A stretch of DNA of 64,000 nt from CAZSNT01 sp964607765 (GTDB lineage Bacteria > Verrucomicrobiota > Lentisphaeria > Oligosphaerales > JABHEG01). The stretch covers positions 1 through 64,000 of the forward strand of contig CAZSNT010000032.1 in the NCBI GenBank assembly GCA_964607765.1. The letters run 5' to 3'. A model generated the notes under the pieces. That model ran no database searches, was not told the DNA's origin, and was given only the letters and a program-made list of their open reading frames with translations. The position numbers and the translations under genes were made by a program. Position 1 is the stretch's first letter. Each line of letters starts with the position of its first letter. This document shows, in pieces, positions 39,476 through 48,034 of the stretch.

Positions 39476-40023
39476 TATGACGCCACACGTCCTCTGCTGC
39501 GGAATCCACCTGCTTCAGAACCCCTGGTCGTGCTGCACGGGCGGCCGCTGCCCGCTGGGAGCGCAGAACACCGCGCCGAGTCCCGTAGCTGCTCGTGGCG
39601 TGTCCCGTGCGCTGCCCCAACACGACGGCTTCTCAACATACGCCACAACCCGCTACCCGTCAATAGGATCGATTCCCAACAACGTAACCGGTCAGTTACG
39701 TGAGGCATCCGCGCGTCCCCCGTAGCCCGGCTCTCCTGAGCCGGGTGTGCTGCCGTGCCTCCGGATAGAGCGGAACGACAAGGACGCCCGGCTCGGGAGA
39801 GCCGGGCTACGGGGGACACCTCACGTAACTATTGCCCAACAACAGATGCCGTGGGCAGCGCCCTTCGGGAACATACGACGGAGAGTCGAACCGCGGGCTC
39901 GACTTTGACGACTCGCGAGCTATGCTTTGGTTTCCGCTTCCACACACAGCGTTGTGGGCTACTCGCTGGAGCCTCCAAGAGCGCTGCGGGGGCAGTCGCC
40001 GCTCACGTCGACGAGAACCTCAC
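39476..40023. other. Intergenic region with REPIN-like element, before MFS gene
   Basis: 548 bp with no supported gene. The centre is the 137-bp inverted element at 39694-39830. The remaining sequence on both sides has no recognisable gene, terminator or promoter, although TTGACG occurs at about 39904. Confidence 0.6.
39694..39830. repeat. REPIN-like inverted doublet of family A
   Basis: A 137-bp element whose ends are AGTTACGTGAGG (39694-39705) and its reverse complement CCTCACGTAACT (39819-39830). Next inside, both arms have GTCCCCCGTAG and its complement, then each arm carries a family-A hairpin: CCCGGCTC-TCCT-GAGCCGGG (39726-39745) and CCCGGCTC-GGGA-GAGCCGGG (39787-39806), which in the opposite orientation has loop TCCC. 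The tetranucleotide GTAG directly precedes the palindrome in both arms, as in classical REP sequences. Confidence 0.92.
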
Positions 40024-41217
40024 ATGTCGGACACAACTCACACTGCACCGGATTTCCGTCGGAACCTGACGCTGTTTCTGCTCGGCGCCGGCCTGTTGGG
40101 GTGCGCAGGCGGCATGTTCGAAACCACCTTCAACAACTTCGTCAGCGATACGTTCCAGCTCGGCGCGGACGCGCGAGGCTACCTGGAGTTCCCCCGAGAA
40201 CTGCCCGGGTTTCTTACCGCGCTCTTCGCAGGCATGCTTTTCTTCCTGCCCGAGACACGCGTGGCAGCGGCGGCCGCTCTCGGTGTGGCCGGGGGGCTGG
40301 CCGGACTCGCTGTGTTCGGTGTGAGGTGGGTGCCGATGCTGATGTTCATGATCCTGTGGAGCACGGGAACACACTTGCTCATGCCGCTGCGGGCGTCATT
40401 GAGTATGGCGTTGGCGAGCAAGGGCGCCCGTGGCCGGCGCCTGGGCGAGATCCGAGCCGTGGGCATCGGCGCGAGCATGGTGGGCTGCAGCATCGTCTGG
40501 ATCGGCATGAAATACCTGGGAGCCGGTTACTCACTGATCTTCACTATCGGCAGCGGTGCAGCTGTGCTTGCAGCATTGGCGTTCTACCGGATGCGCATGC
40601 CGGGAGCGCATCTGCGCAGGTCGAAGTTCGTGTGGCGCAAGCGCTACTGGCTGTTCTACGTGCTCGAGCTGCTGTTTGGCGCGCGGAAGCAGATTTTCAT
40701 CACGTTCGGACCGTGGGTTCTGGTCCGGATCTTCCGGCAGGAGGCGTACATCTTTGCCCAGCTCTGGCTGGTCGCGTCCCTGTTGGGCCTCGTACTGCAA
40801 CCGTTGATTGGACGCGCAGTCGACCGATTCGGGCCGCGCATCGTGCTGATGGCCGCCGCCCTGTGCATCATCGTGGTGTGTTGCGGGTACGGCTTCTCGC
40901 ACATGATCCACGATCGCACCGTGGCGCTGGCCGTGCTGTTCACGTGCTTTGTAGGGGACCAGCTGCTGTTCGGGGCGAACATGGCGAAGGAGATCTACCT
41001 GGCGCAGATAGCCGAGACGCCCGCGGATGTGGCCCCCACACTGTCGCTGGGCGTGACCATCAATCACGCTGTCTCCATGTCCGTGCCGGCGCTGGGCGGC
41101 GTGGTGTGGATGGCCTACGGGCACCAATACGTGTTCATCGGTGCCGCCGGCGTGGCGGTGCTCATCTTCGTGTTCAGCGCGATGCTTACATGCCCGCCGG
41201 CCGGGGAGCAAGGGTAG
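40024..41217 (+). CDS. Major facilitator superfamily transporter
   Basis: 397 residues and about 12 membrane helices. FLLGAGLLGCAGGMFETTFNNFVSD is helix 1 and the following loop, PLIGRAVDRFGPRIVLMAAAL is the MFS loop motif between helices 8 and 9, and GARGRRLGEIRAVG lies between helices 4 and 5. Chosen start ATG 40024 places helix 1 at the N-terminus; the upstream open frame is not membrane-like. Substrate unknown. It stands alone, flanked by family-A repeats on both sides. Confidence 0.85.
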   Translation: MSDTTHTAPDFRRNLTLFLLGAGLLGCAGGMFETTFNNFVSDTFQLGADARGYLEFPRELPGFLTALFAGMLFFLPETRVAAAAALGVAGGLAGLAVFGVRWVPMLMFMILWSTGTHLLMPLRASLSMALASKGARGRRLGEIRAVGIGASMVGCSIVWIGMKYLGAGYSLIFTIGSGAAVLAALAFYRMRMPGAHLRRSKFVWRKRYWLFYVLELLFGARKQIFITFGPWVLVRIFRQEAYIFAQLWLVASLLGLVLQPLIGRAVDRFGPRIVLMAAALCIIVVCCGYGFSHMIHDRTVALAVLFTCFVGDQLLFGANMAKEIYLAQIAETPADVAPTLSLGVTINHAVSMSVPALGGVVWMAYGHQYVFIGAAGVAVLIFVFSAMLTCPPAGEQG

Positions 41218-41236
41218 GACGTGGCCACGACCTCAC

Positions 41237-41301
41237 CGTTGCCCGGGTCTCCTGACCCGGGCGTTCTCGGGGACGCCCTTGATACGCCGCTCCGGGCAAC
41301 G
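41237..41301 (+). repeat. Family A variant with compensatory stem change and outer inverted arms
   Basis: CCCGGGTC-TCCT-GACCCGGG at 41240-41259 is the family-A hairpin in which one C-G pair has become G-C, keeping the stem perfect. It is enclosed by CGTTGCCCGG (from 41237) and CCGGGCAACG (41292-41301), a 10-bp outer inverted repeat. It sits 20 bp after the MFS gene stop and 50 bp before the convergent prepilin-like gene, consistent with a terminator position. Confidence 0.85.
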
Positions 41302-41348
41302 ATGGGGCCGGAACGGTGTGCCGCGCCCTTCGCGTCGCTGGTTCCGGA

Positions 41349-42149
41349 TCAGTCTTGGGCGCGTGTCCACATCGAGTGCCTGCCAGAGGGAACGGCTTCG
41401 TACCAGTCGATGTACGCCGCATGTCCGTCCATGAAGCCCGCGTTGAAGCCGCGGCTGTGCCGCATCGGCACGAACTGCTGCCACTGTGAGGTGGCATGGT
41501 TGCGTCTGCTCCAGGCCTCGCTGGCGTTGCCGATCCAGTGCTCGTTGTTGATCGTGCGGTTGTCGCCGATCATGAGCATGTTGTCCGGGTCCTTTATCTC
41601 GGACGCGCGCACATGCCCGCCGTGGTGGTCCGTGACGGCGTTCCCTTGATGGTTAAGACGCCGCCTCTTCCCCATGCCAATGCCCTGGCCACCTGCAGCG
41701 TTTGCGTTGTTGTGGTAGCCACGCGCGTTCCAGCCGTAGTCGGTGGCGCGCCAGAGCTCGTTCGTCGAGCCCTCGTGACCAACTTGCGTTCTGAAGCGTG
41801 AGGCATCCGTCACGGTACTCGGGCAGTCCACAGCTTTGCGCGTGTCAAGGAACTTCCAGTTGAGCAGCATCATGTGCCAGGACCAGAACTGCCGCCAGTG
41901 AATTGGCGAGCCGGCGCTCAGGCGGTTCCACTGATTGTCATGCGCGACCGGGAACCACTCCTTCATGGCGTCCGCATAAAGCAGTGTCGCTGTGGTCAGT
42001 GTCTTGACGTTTCCCATGCATTTGATGGCCTGGCTCTTGGCTCTGGCCTTGCTCAGCGCCGGCATCAGCATCGATGCGAGAATTGCGATGATCGCAATAA
42101 CGACGAGCAGCTCGATTAGTGTGAACGATTGCCTGTTGCGCCTGAGCAT
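41349..42149 (-). CDS. Prepilin-like secreted protein with H-X9-DG motif (copy 2)
   Basis: 266 residues. Short basic leader then FTLIELLVVIAIIAILASMLMPAL, a type IV prepilin/pseudopilin signal: processing occurs before Phe and Glu sits at +5. The C-terminal signature HSRGFNAGFMDGH fits H-X9-DG exactly, the mark of the large prepilin-like families of Planctomycetota, Lentisphaerota and Kiritimatiellota. The ATG at 42149 follows GAGAGGAA. It lies 87 nt after the paralogous gene at 42236-43000 and shares most motifs (DCPSTVTDASRFRTQVG, ATDYGWNARG, NRTINN.HWIGN). The function of these families is not settled; surface structures or pseudopili are assumed. Confidence 0.9.
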   Translation of the reverse strand: MLRRNRQSFTLIELLVVIAIIAILASMLMPALSKARAKSQAIKCMGNVKTLTTATLLYADAMKEWFPVAHDNQWNRLSAGSPIHWRQFWSWHMMLLNWKFLDTRKAVDCPSTVTDASRFRTQVGHEGSTNELWRATDYGWNARGYHNNANAAGGQGIGMGKRRRLNHQGNAVTDHHGGHVRASEIKDPDNMLMIGDNRTINNEHWIGNASEAWSRRNHATSQWQQFVPMRHSRGFNAGFMDGHAAYIDWYEAVPSGRHSMWTRAQD

Positions 42150-42235
42150 GTGCGTGTTCCTCTCTTCTTGCCGGTCCCATGTTCTCATTGCGTTGTCACA
42201 AACAGCGAATGGCGGAAAGCCAGGCCCCGCCCTGC

Positions 42236-43000
42236 TCAATCCTTGATGCGCGTCCATATTGCGTGGCGGCCGGGCGCGACCGCTTCGTACCAGTCCAGGT
42301 ACGAGGCGTGCCCGTCCACGTAACCTAGATTCAGGCCGCGGCTGTGCCGCATCGGCACGAACTGCTGCCAACGGCCGCTGGCATTGTTGCGGTTGTTCCA
42401 GGCCTCGTTGGGATTGCCGATCCACCACGAATTGTTGATCGTGCGATTGTCACCGAGCATGAGCATCGTCGCCGGGTCGTGCAGTTGGGTGACGCGCACA
42501 TTGCCGCCGCGGTGCTGGACCGCATTCGCTTCGTAAGCTCTCGGACGTCTACCCAGACCGTAGCTGGCTGCATTATTGGGCCCCCAACCGCGCGCATTCC
42601 AACCGTAGTCCGTGGCCAGACGCGGCACGGCAGCGCCGAGTTGGCCGACGTCCGTGCGGAAGCGTGAGGCGTCGGTTGGTGTGCTTGGGCAGTCCTTTGA
42701 CTCCGCGGCAGTGTAGTACTCCAACTTCAGCAACATCTGCATCCACTTGTCATACTCATTGCTGGCGCCCTGTGTGTTTCTGTGGTTCCAATCAGAGGTC
42801 GGCAACCACTCATTCTGCTCATCATTGTAGAGCAGCGCAGCCATGGTGAGAGTTTTGACGTTTCCCAGGCACTTGATCTCGTTGCTCTTTGCCTTTGCCT
42901 TGTTCAATGCCGGAAGCAGCATGGACGCCAACACGGCGATGATGGCGATCACCACCAACAGCTCAATCAAGGTAAAACAGCGCTCAGTACCACGACGCAT
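42236..43000 (-). CDS. Prepilin-like secreted protein with H-X9-DG motif (copy 1)
   Basis: 254 residues. CFTLIELLVVIAIIAVLASML forms the prepilin signal/helix, then a soluble domain with DCPSTPTDASRFRTDVGQLG, ATDYGWNARG, NRTINNSWWIGNPNEAW, and HSRGLNLGYVDGH (H-X9-DG). It is a paralogue of the next gene, showing a local tandem duplication followed by divergence. The ATG at 43000 is chosen because it places a 7-residue leader before the processing site. A strong promoter lies at 43151-43179. Confidence 0.9.
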   Translation of the reverse strand: MRRGTERCFTLIELLVVIAIIAVLASMLLPALNKAKAKSNEIKCLGNVKTLTMAALLYNDEQNEWLPTSDWNHRNTQGASNEYDKWMQMLLKLEYYTAAESKDCPSTPTDASRFRTDVGQLGAAVPRLATDYGWNARGWGPNNAASYGLGRRPRAYEANAVQHRGGNVRVTQLHDPATMLMLGDNRTINNSWWIGNPNEAWNNRNNASGRWQQFVPMRHSRGLNLGYVDGHASYLDWYEAVAPGRHAIWTRIKD

Positions 43001-43150
43001 TGACAGACTCCTTCTATGCTGTGCCCCCGGGGGGAGCGGGCTCGGATTGCCCGGCGGCACGATCGGTACGGCCCCGTAAGGGCGAGAACGCAAGACTAAC
43101 TGAGCCGCAAAACGCGCTAATCTGTACACACAAAGCACTCTCTATGTTCC

Positions 43151-43179
43151 AGTCTACCGCGCTCACAGGCGAATGTCAA
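43151..43179 (-). promoter_or_regulatory. Strong sigma-70-type promoter of the prepilin-like pair
   Basis: On the minus strand: TTGACA (43179-43174), 17-bp spacer, TAGACT (43156-43151). The -35 is perfect and spacing optimal, so this should be one of the strongest promoters in the window. It leaves a leader of about 140 nt before the ATG at 43000. Confidence 0.65.
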
Positions 43180-43296
43180 GGCAAAACTATTGGCCCCAAA
43201 TAGACGAAAAAATGGCGATTTTGTCAGGGCAGTAGCCAGCGGCAGAACGGGGCGTGCCCGAGCAGGCGCTGCACGACGCTGCTCCGCGGACAGATT

Positions 43297-44439
43297 TCAG
43301 CCGGCCGCAAAGTAGCTGCGGACGCCCGCGAGGATGTGCTGTGCCGCATCGCCCGCGCCGTAGGGATTGACCGTGTCCGCCATGAGGCGGTATGCATCCG
43401 CATCGGTCAGCAGCCGCGTGGCCTGCTCGACGATTGTGTCGGCTATGGCGCCCACAAGCAGCACCGTGCCCGCCTCAACACCCTCCGGGCGCTCGGTCGT
43501 GTCGCGCATTACCAGCACTGGCTTGCCCAGGGACGGCGCTTCCTCCTGCACCCCACCAGAGTCGGTCAGAATCAGGCGTGAGCCATCCATGAGCGCGACG
43601 AACAGGCTGTAGTCCTGAGGCGGGATCAGCTTGATGTTCGGCAGTTGGCCCAAACGCTCGTATACCGGCTGCTGCACGTTCGGGTTCAGGTGTACCGGGT
43701 ACACCAGGTCGTGGTCCGGGAAGCGCTCCGCGAGACCCGTGAGCGCGCGGCAGATCTCGTCGAAGCCGTGTCCGAAATTCTCCCGCCGGTGTCCCGTGAT
43801 CAAGATGTAGGGCCTTGTCCGCCAGCCGGCGCCGAGCAGCGTGGCCAGGCGTGAGTCTATGTCGTCGCGAACCGAGGGCGTCTTCTGCCGCTCGAGCTCC
43901 ATGAACAGCGCATCGATGACAGTGTTGCCCGTGACGAAAATGCGGCTCTCGTCCACGCCCTCAGCCAGCAGGTTCCGGCGCCCGAATTCGGTGGGAGGGA
44001 AGTGGCATGTGACAACGACTGAAGCCAGGCGCCGGTTCACCTCCTCAGGGAAGGGCGACCAGATGTTGCCGGTCCGCAGTCCCGCCTCAACGTGCCCGAC
44101 CGGGATACGCTGGTAGAAGCTGGCCAGCGCTGCAACAAACACCGTCGTGGTGTCCCCTTGCACCAGCGCCATGTCCGGTTTGAACTCGCTCAGAACGCCG
44201 TCAACGCCGGTCATCAGGCGCGCCGTGAGCGAGGCCAACGTCTGGTTCGGCTGCATCACCGCAAGGTCGTGCGCCACCTCGATGCCGAACAGGTCGACTA
44301 CCTGCTGCAGCATCTCGCGGTGCTGACCCGTGCTGATGACGATTGGCTCCATGTCCGGCGCATCCCGCAAAGCGGCGTACACCGGCGCAAGTTTGATGGC
44401 TTCGGGACGAGTCCCCATGAAAATAGCAATACGCGGCAT
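43297..44439 (-). CDS. wecB: UDP-N-acetylglucosamine 2-epimerase (non-hydrolysing)
   Basis: 380 residues. RIAIFMGTRPEAIKLAPVYAAL at the start, VQGDTTTVFVAALASFY, VGHVEAGLRTGNIWSPFPEEVNR (catalytic Asp/Glu region), TGHRRENFG, and LTDSGGVQEEAPSLGKPVLVMRDTTERPE are all diagnostic. It interconverts UDP-GlcNAc and UDP-ManNAc for envelope polysaccharide in the cytosol. The ATG at 44439 starts the conserved block. It lies downstream of the TagA-like gene but separated by 270 bp containing family-C repeats, so it may have its own promoter. UDP-ManNAc is the usual donor for TagA/WecG transferases. Confidence 0.95.
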   Translation of the reverse strand: MPRIAIFMGTRPEAIKLAPVYAALRDAPDMEPIVISTGQHREMLQQVVDLFGIEVAHDLAVMQPNQTLASLTARLMTGVDGVLSEFKPDMALVQGDTTTVFVAALASFYQRIPVGHVEAGLRTGNIWSPFPEEVNRRLASVVVTCHFPPTEFGRRNLLAEGVDESRIFVTGNTVIDALFMELERQKTPSVRDDIDSRLATLLGAGWRTRPYILITGHRRENFGHGFDEICRALTGLAERFPDHDLVYPVHLNPNVQQPVYERLGQLPNIKLIPPQDYSLFVALMDGSRLILTDSGGVQEEAPSLGKPVLVMRDTTERPEGVEAGTVLLVGAIADTIVEQATRLLTDADAYRLMADTVNPYGAGDAAQHILAGVRSYFAAG

Positions 44440-44532
44440 GAATAATGGTGTCCTTCCGGCTGACCTACAGTCCGTTACAGTGGACATAACTTATGGGACA
44501 GGATCCCCGTCGTCAACGATCCCCACGCACGA

Positions 44533-44650
44533 CCGGAAAACAGAGCCCGATCCAGTCCTGGTTGAAGAGCTGTTTTCCGGCCATCTGTGGGAGCGTTTTC
44601 CGGTCATCGGTTGGACGCGCTCCCAGACCATCGGCGGTTGTGTTTTCCGG
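44533..44650. repeat. Family C repeat locus upstream of wecB, four cores
   Basis: CCGGAAAAC at 44533-44541 faces GTTTTCCGG at 44572-44580 (extended perfect arms CCGGAAAACAG / CTGTTTTCCGG). Two more GTTTTCCGG cores are at 44595-44603 and 44642-44650. Flanks CCAT and TCAT after the right cores match the family. TGGGAGCG (44588-44595) and CGCTCCCA form a further hairpin inside the cluster. Confidence 0.92.
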
Positions 44651-44709
44651 CCAAGAGGCGAGTTCGCAGACCGGTTGGGGCTGCCTGGGGAGGTCGAACG
44701 GGGGTGGGG

Positions 44710-45483
44710 TCAGGGACGCTTGCCACGCCCGAGGCGTTGACGCACAGCGGCGCAGAGGGTCAGCCAGATGAAGCGGCTATTGGTCACCAGATAACGTTTC
44801 CACATTTTGCGTGGTTCCATGATCAGGCGCCAGAACCACTCCATACCGATGGACTGCATCCAGCGCGGAGCGCGCTTGATGTAGCCGGCGTGTACGTCGA
44901 AGCTGCCGCCCACACCGAGCAAGACCGGCGTGTTGAGCTGCTCGCGGTAGTCGTAGCACCAGAACTCCTTGAACGGCGTGGGCATGCCGATGAACAGGAT
45001 GTCCGGGTTGGTGTCACGGATCTCCTGCGCGATGTGCTCGTGCTCGTCCGGGCCAAAATAGCCGTTGCGCGATCCGGCAACGGTCAGGCCGGGAAAGGTC
45101 TCCGCGATGATTGTCAAGAGCCGGTCAAGCACCTCCTGCTTGGCGCCGAGAAAGTAAGCGCGGAGCTCGTTCTGGTCGGCGGCCCGCAGAAGCTCCCACA
45201 TAAGATCAACGCCCGCCACACGGCTCTCGAGAGGCGTGCCAACCAGGTGCGACGCCCACACCACGGGCACGCCGTCCGGGACGGTCCAGTCCGATTCGCG
45301 TCCTATCTGCAGCAGCTTCTCGTCGTCCTGCATCATGACCAGGATGGATGCATTCACGGTGAGGAGAATATGGGGTCGACGCGGCCCGCGGCACCACGCC
45401 AGGCAGGTGTCGATGGTGCCCGCCATGGTCGTGGAATCAATAGGGCAGCCGAGGAAGTCAATGCGTTGGGCTTGCTCGGACAC
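44710..45483 (-). CDS. WecG/TagA/CpsF-family glycosyltransferase
   Basis: 257 residues. LTVNASILVMMQDDEKL, DGVPVVWASHLVG, FLGAKQEVLDRLL, NPDILFIGMPTPFKEFW and GVGGSFDVHAGYIKRAPRWMQ are the family's blocks; members transfer ManNAc(A) to lipid-linked GlcNAc. The start is taken as GTG 45483, with GGAAGG about 9 nt upstream and 23 nt after the previous gene's stop, because no ATG fits between. The nearby wecB supplies UDP-ManNAc. Basic and Trp-rich C-terminus suits membrane association. Confidence 0.9.
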   Translation of the reverse strand: MSEQAQRIDFLGCPIDSTTMAGTIDTCLAWCRGPRRPHILLTVNASILVMMQDDEKLLQIGRESDWTVPDGVPVVWASHLVGTPLESRVAGVDLMWELLRAADQNELRAYFLGAKQEVLDRLLTIIAETFPGLTVAGSRNGYFGPDEHEHIAQEIRDTNPDILFIGMPTPFKEFWCYDYREQLNTPVLLGVGGSFDVHAGYIKRAPRWMQSIGMEWFWRLIMEPRKMWKRYLVTNSRFIWLTLCAAVRQRLGRGKRP

Positions 45484-45506
45484 GGTGTGGGTGCCTTCCG
45501 TCGTGT

Positions 45507-46643
45507 TCAGACAATGTGCCGTTTTTGGTCTGTCCCGTGCTCGATGGCATCGGCATACAGGCACCAGGCCCACTCGTAAGGACGCGTCTCGTAGTTGACC
45601 ACCAAGTCCTCGGCCGCAGCGGTGATTTCGCCCTTCCAGCCCACCACGGACCGGAACTTCCGGATGGTGCCTGCAGCCTTGTTCTCCTGGTATTCGATGT
45701 CGCGCCAGATAGTCTGTGCGTAGTCGTCGATCATGCCCATGTTCAGTTCGTTGCGTTTGAGCCAGGCGCGACCAAGTTCCGCCGCCTGTGTGTAGTCCGT
45801 CCGGCCTGCCGCCCGGAGCGCGGCCAACGCCATCGGCGCCATGCCGTGCTGGTGCACTGCGTAGACGGGGTAGGCCTGGGCAACGCCTCCGTCGCGCGGG
45901 TCATAGTGCCACCACCACTGACCCAGATTGCCCTGAAGTTCCACCAGGCGGTCGGCGAGCTTCTCCGCCGTGTCGGTCGCCGTGCTGTGCTCCAAGACGA
46001 TCCCGGCGAAACTCAACGCCTGTACTGAGTAGATCTGGTCTGCGAAGTTCGCAACGTTTCGGCGCATGCGGTGAGAGAGCGGCGCGGCGTCGGTGGCGTG
46101 CAGCATGATCCGCGTCTCTTCGCGGAAGCGATCCAGCAGTTCCGCGACAGCCGTGCGTGCGCGATCCTCGGTCGTGGCGTCGCCCGTACGCTTCAACTCG
46201 TGGACCAGGCCGCTGACCAGCCATGCTGTTTCCATGCTGGTCAGGGGCGGAGCGAAGTTGTCGAAGTCTTCGAACGAAAAGCCCGCTTTCGCAAGCAGTT
46301 CGTCGAGAGGCAGCCCGTCCCAGACCGCGTTGGCCCAGATCACCAGCCCCGCCCCGCCGTCGTACCGATGGCGCTTTGCCAGCTCGGCCATGGCGTCGAG
46401 GGTTCGTGCCGGGTCCAGATTGAGCTCTCCCACATCGGCGCCGAAGCGGTCGATTCCGATCAGGCAGATGGCTGTACTGGTGAGATCCTCCGTGTCCCAT
46501 GTGCCTTCCCAGCCCCTGTTGCGGAGCTGACGGTTGTAAAGCCCGGTCGCCGGATCGATGGCGCGCGCCAGGCTGGCCAGGCAGAAGGACCGCATGCGCT
46601 CGTACAGTTTCTTGGTCGCTGGAGATGGCGGGGCAGCACTCAT
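45507..46643 (-). CDS. Alpha/alpha-toroid protein of a polysaccharide cluster, function unknown
   Basis: 378 residues without signal peptide or membrane helices. Repeated aromatic-rich helix pairs (WEGTWDTEDLTSTAICLIGI, SMETAWLVSGLVHEL, GQWWWHYDPRDGGVAQAYPV) suggest a six-hairpin or terpenoid-cyclase-like barrel as in uronyl hydrolases, epimerases and mannosidases. I do not recognise a characterised family. It starts 110 bp after the GT2 gene and is 23 nt before the TagA-like gene, so it probably modifies or binds a polysaccharide or its precursor. Confidence 0.65.
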   Translation of the reverse strand: MSAAPPSPATKKLYERMRSFCLASLARAIDPATGLYNRQLRNRGWEGTWDTEDLTSTAICLIGIDRFGADVGELNLDPARTLDAMAELAKRHRYDGGAGLVIWANAVWDGLPLDELLAKAGFSFEDFDNFAPPLTSMETAWLVSGLVHELKRTGDATTEDRARTAVAELLDRFREETRIMLHATDAAPLSHRMRRNVANFADQIYSVQALSFAGIVLEHSTATDTAEKLADRLVELQGNLGQWWWHYDPRDGGVAQAYPVYAVHQHGMAPMALAALRAAGRTDYTQAAELGRAWLKRNELNMGMIDDYAQTIWRDIEYQENKAAGTIRKFRSVVGWKGEITAAAEDLVVNYETRPYEWAWCLYADAIEHGTDQKRHIV

Positions 46644-46753
46644 TTGATCATCGTTCCTCTACATTCGGCAGCGTCGCCGCAGATCGGCGCGCAACCCGTT
46701 GCTACGCAATGAGGGCTGCGCCAATCCCTGGCACACAGCGTTGATCGTCCCAG

Positions 46754-47947
46754 TCACGTGTTGCGATCGGTCCGGACCCACTTCTTCTCCGGTCGGAACA
46801 GGAAGCCCAGATAGATCGGTATTTTCCACAGGATGTATGCCGGCACCCTCAGCAGGCTGCGCAGCGGTATGAACGTGCGTGCACCGCGCCACCAGCCCGC
46901 CAAAACAGCCAAGGTGAATGCCGCGGCATCGGCCGCAGCGATCCACGCGGCAGTCCACGGCTGCCCGCAGAGCCCGGCACACACGCTGACTGCCACAGCA
47001 ACGCCCACCAGTAGCGCCAGCAGCGACAGCGGCGGCACAGTCAGGTCCAGACCCAGTCCCAGCAGCGCCGGTTTGCCGCGCGCCAGGCCTGTCGTCATCA
47101 GTCTCGGCATCTGCGTCAGGATCGTCCTGAGATGGCCCTGTTCCCAACGTGTTCGTTGACTCCCGGCGGCAGCGCCCTGCCCGGGAAGCCGTCCGTAGAC
47201 GGTGACCAACTCGCAGTAAAGGGGCGGCGCGCCTGCGATTGCCAGGTCGAGCCCCATCTGCATATCCTCGACTATGTTCCCTGTTGCCAGGCTGACTGTC
47301 TGAAGCAGTCGCCACGGCAACGCCATACCCGTTCCTGTCATGTGGCAAGGCAGGCCGAGCACACTCATGCCGGCCGGTCTCGTGCAGTTCTTCACGGCGA
47401 ACGCCAAAGCCGAGACCAAGTCGCGCCCGCTCGGGTCCGGCGGCGGTCGCATCAGATACAGTGCCTGCACCGGCCGGTCGCTTGCCTGCGCCTGGCGCAC
47501 CAGCGTGTCCAGGCTGCCCTCCGGCACTTCGCAGTCTGCGTCGACCACCACCAATACATCCGGTGCCGCATCCGCCAGCTGCTGAACGCCGAACGCCAGC
47601 GCGAATCCCTTGCCGCGCTGCTCGGAGTCCTGCCGTTCGACTACCTCGGCCCCCGCACGTTCCGCCAACCCTGCTGTATCGTCACTGCAGTTGTCCGCAA
47701 CGACCAGAAGGCGGTCACCCGGCTGCAGTTGCGGCACGAGCCGGGAAAGCGTCTCTTCGATGACCGCCTCTTCGTCATGGGCGGGCACCAGCACGGCGGC
47801 GCGCGGCCTGGGAGCCGACGCGTCATACAGGGCCTTGGGCCGATGCCAAAGCGATGCTGCACACTGCACGAATAAGATCACGCAGGGGATCGCAATGACG
47901 CACGCACCCACAATGAGGACAACATCCGCGATCTGCGCTAAATCCAA
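46754..47947 (-). CDS. Membrane glycosyltransferase family 2
   Basis: 397 residues. N-terminal membrane helix (~6-30), then a GT-A domain: VLVPAHDEEAVIEETL, the DAD metal motif in VVVDADCEVPEG, a NIVEDMQMGLDLA acceptor motif (ED), and the QRTRWEQGH motif (Q/RxxRW) of processive enzymes. Three to four C-terminal membrane helices follow. It resembles cellulose/hyaluronan-synthase-like and N-glycosyltransferase proteins that polymerise or decorate envelope polysaccharides at the cytoplasmic face. It is the upstream gene of the minus-strand polysaccharide group. Confidence 0.88.
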   Translation of the reverse strand: MDLAQIADVVLIVGACVIAIPCVILFVQCAASLWHRPKALYDASAPRPRAAVLVPAHDEEAVIEETLSRLVPQLQPGDRLLVVADNCSDDTAGLAERAGAEVVERQDSEQRGKGFALAFGVQQLADAAPDVLVVVDADCEVPEGSLDTLVRQAQASDRPVQALYLMRPPPDPSGRDLVSALAFAVKNCTRPAGMSVLGLPCHMTGTGMALPWRLLQTVSLATGNIVEDMQMGLDLAIAGAPPLYCELVTVYGRLPGQGAAAGSQRTRWEQGHLRTILTQMPRLMTTGLARGKPALLGLGLDLTVPPLSLLALLVGVAVAVSVCAGLCGQPWTAAWIAAADAAAFTLAVLAGWWRGARTFIPLRSLLRVPAYILWKIPIYLGFLFRPEKKWVRTDRNT

Positions 47948-48034
47948 TGGATTGCGACTCCCGTACTGACTAGCTTGGAAAATATCGGACCGTCAGGCAA
48001 GAGTCAAACCGGAGCACCCACGAGCGGCAATCCC

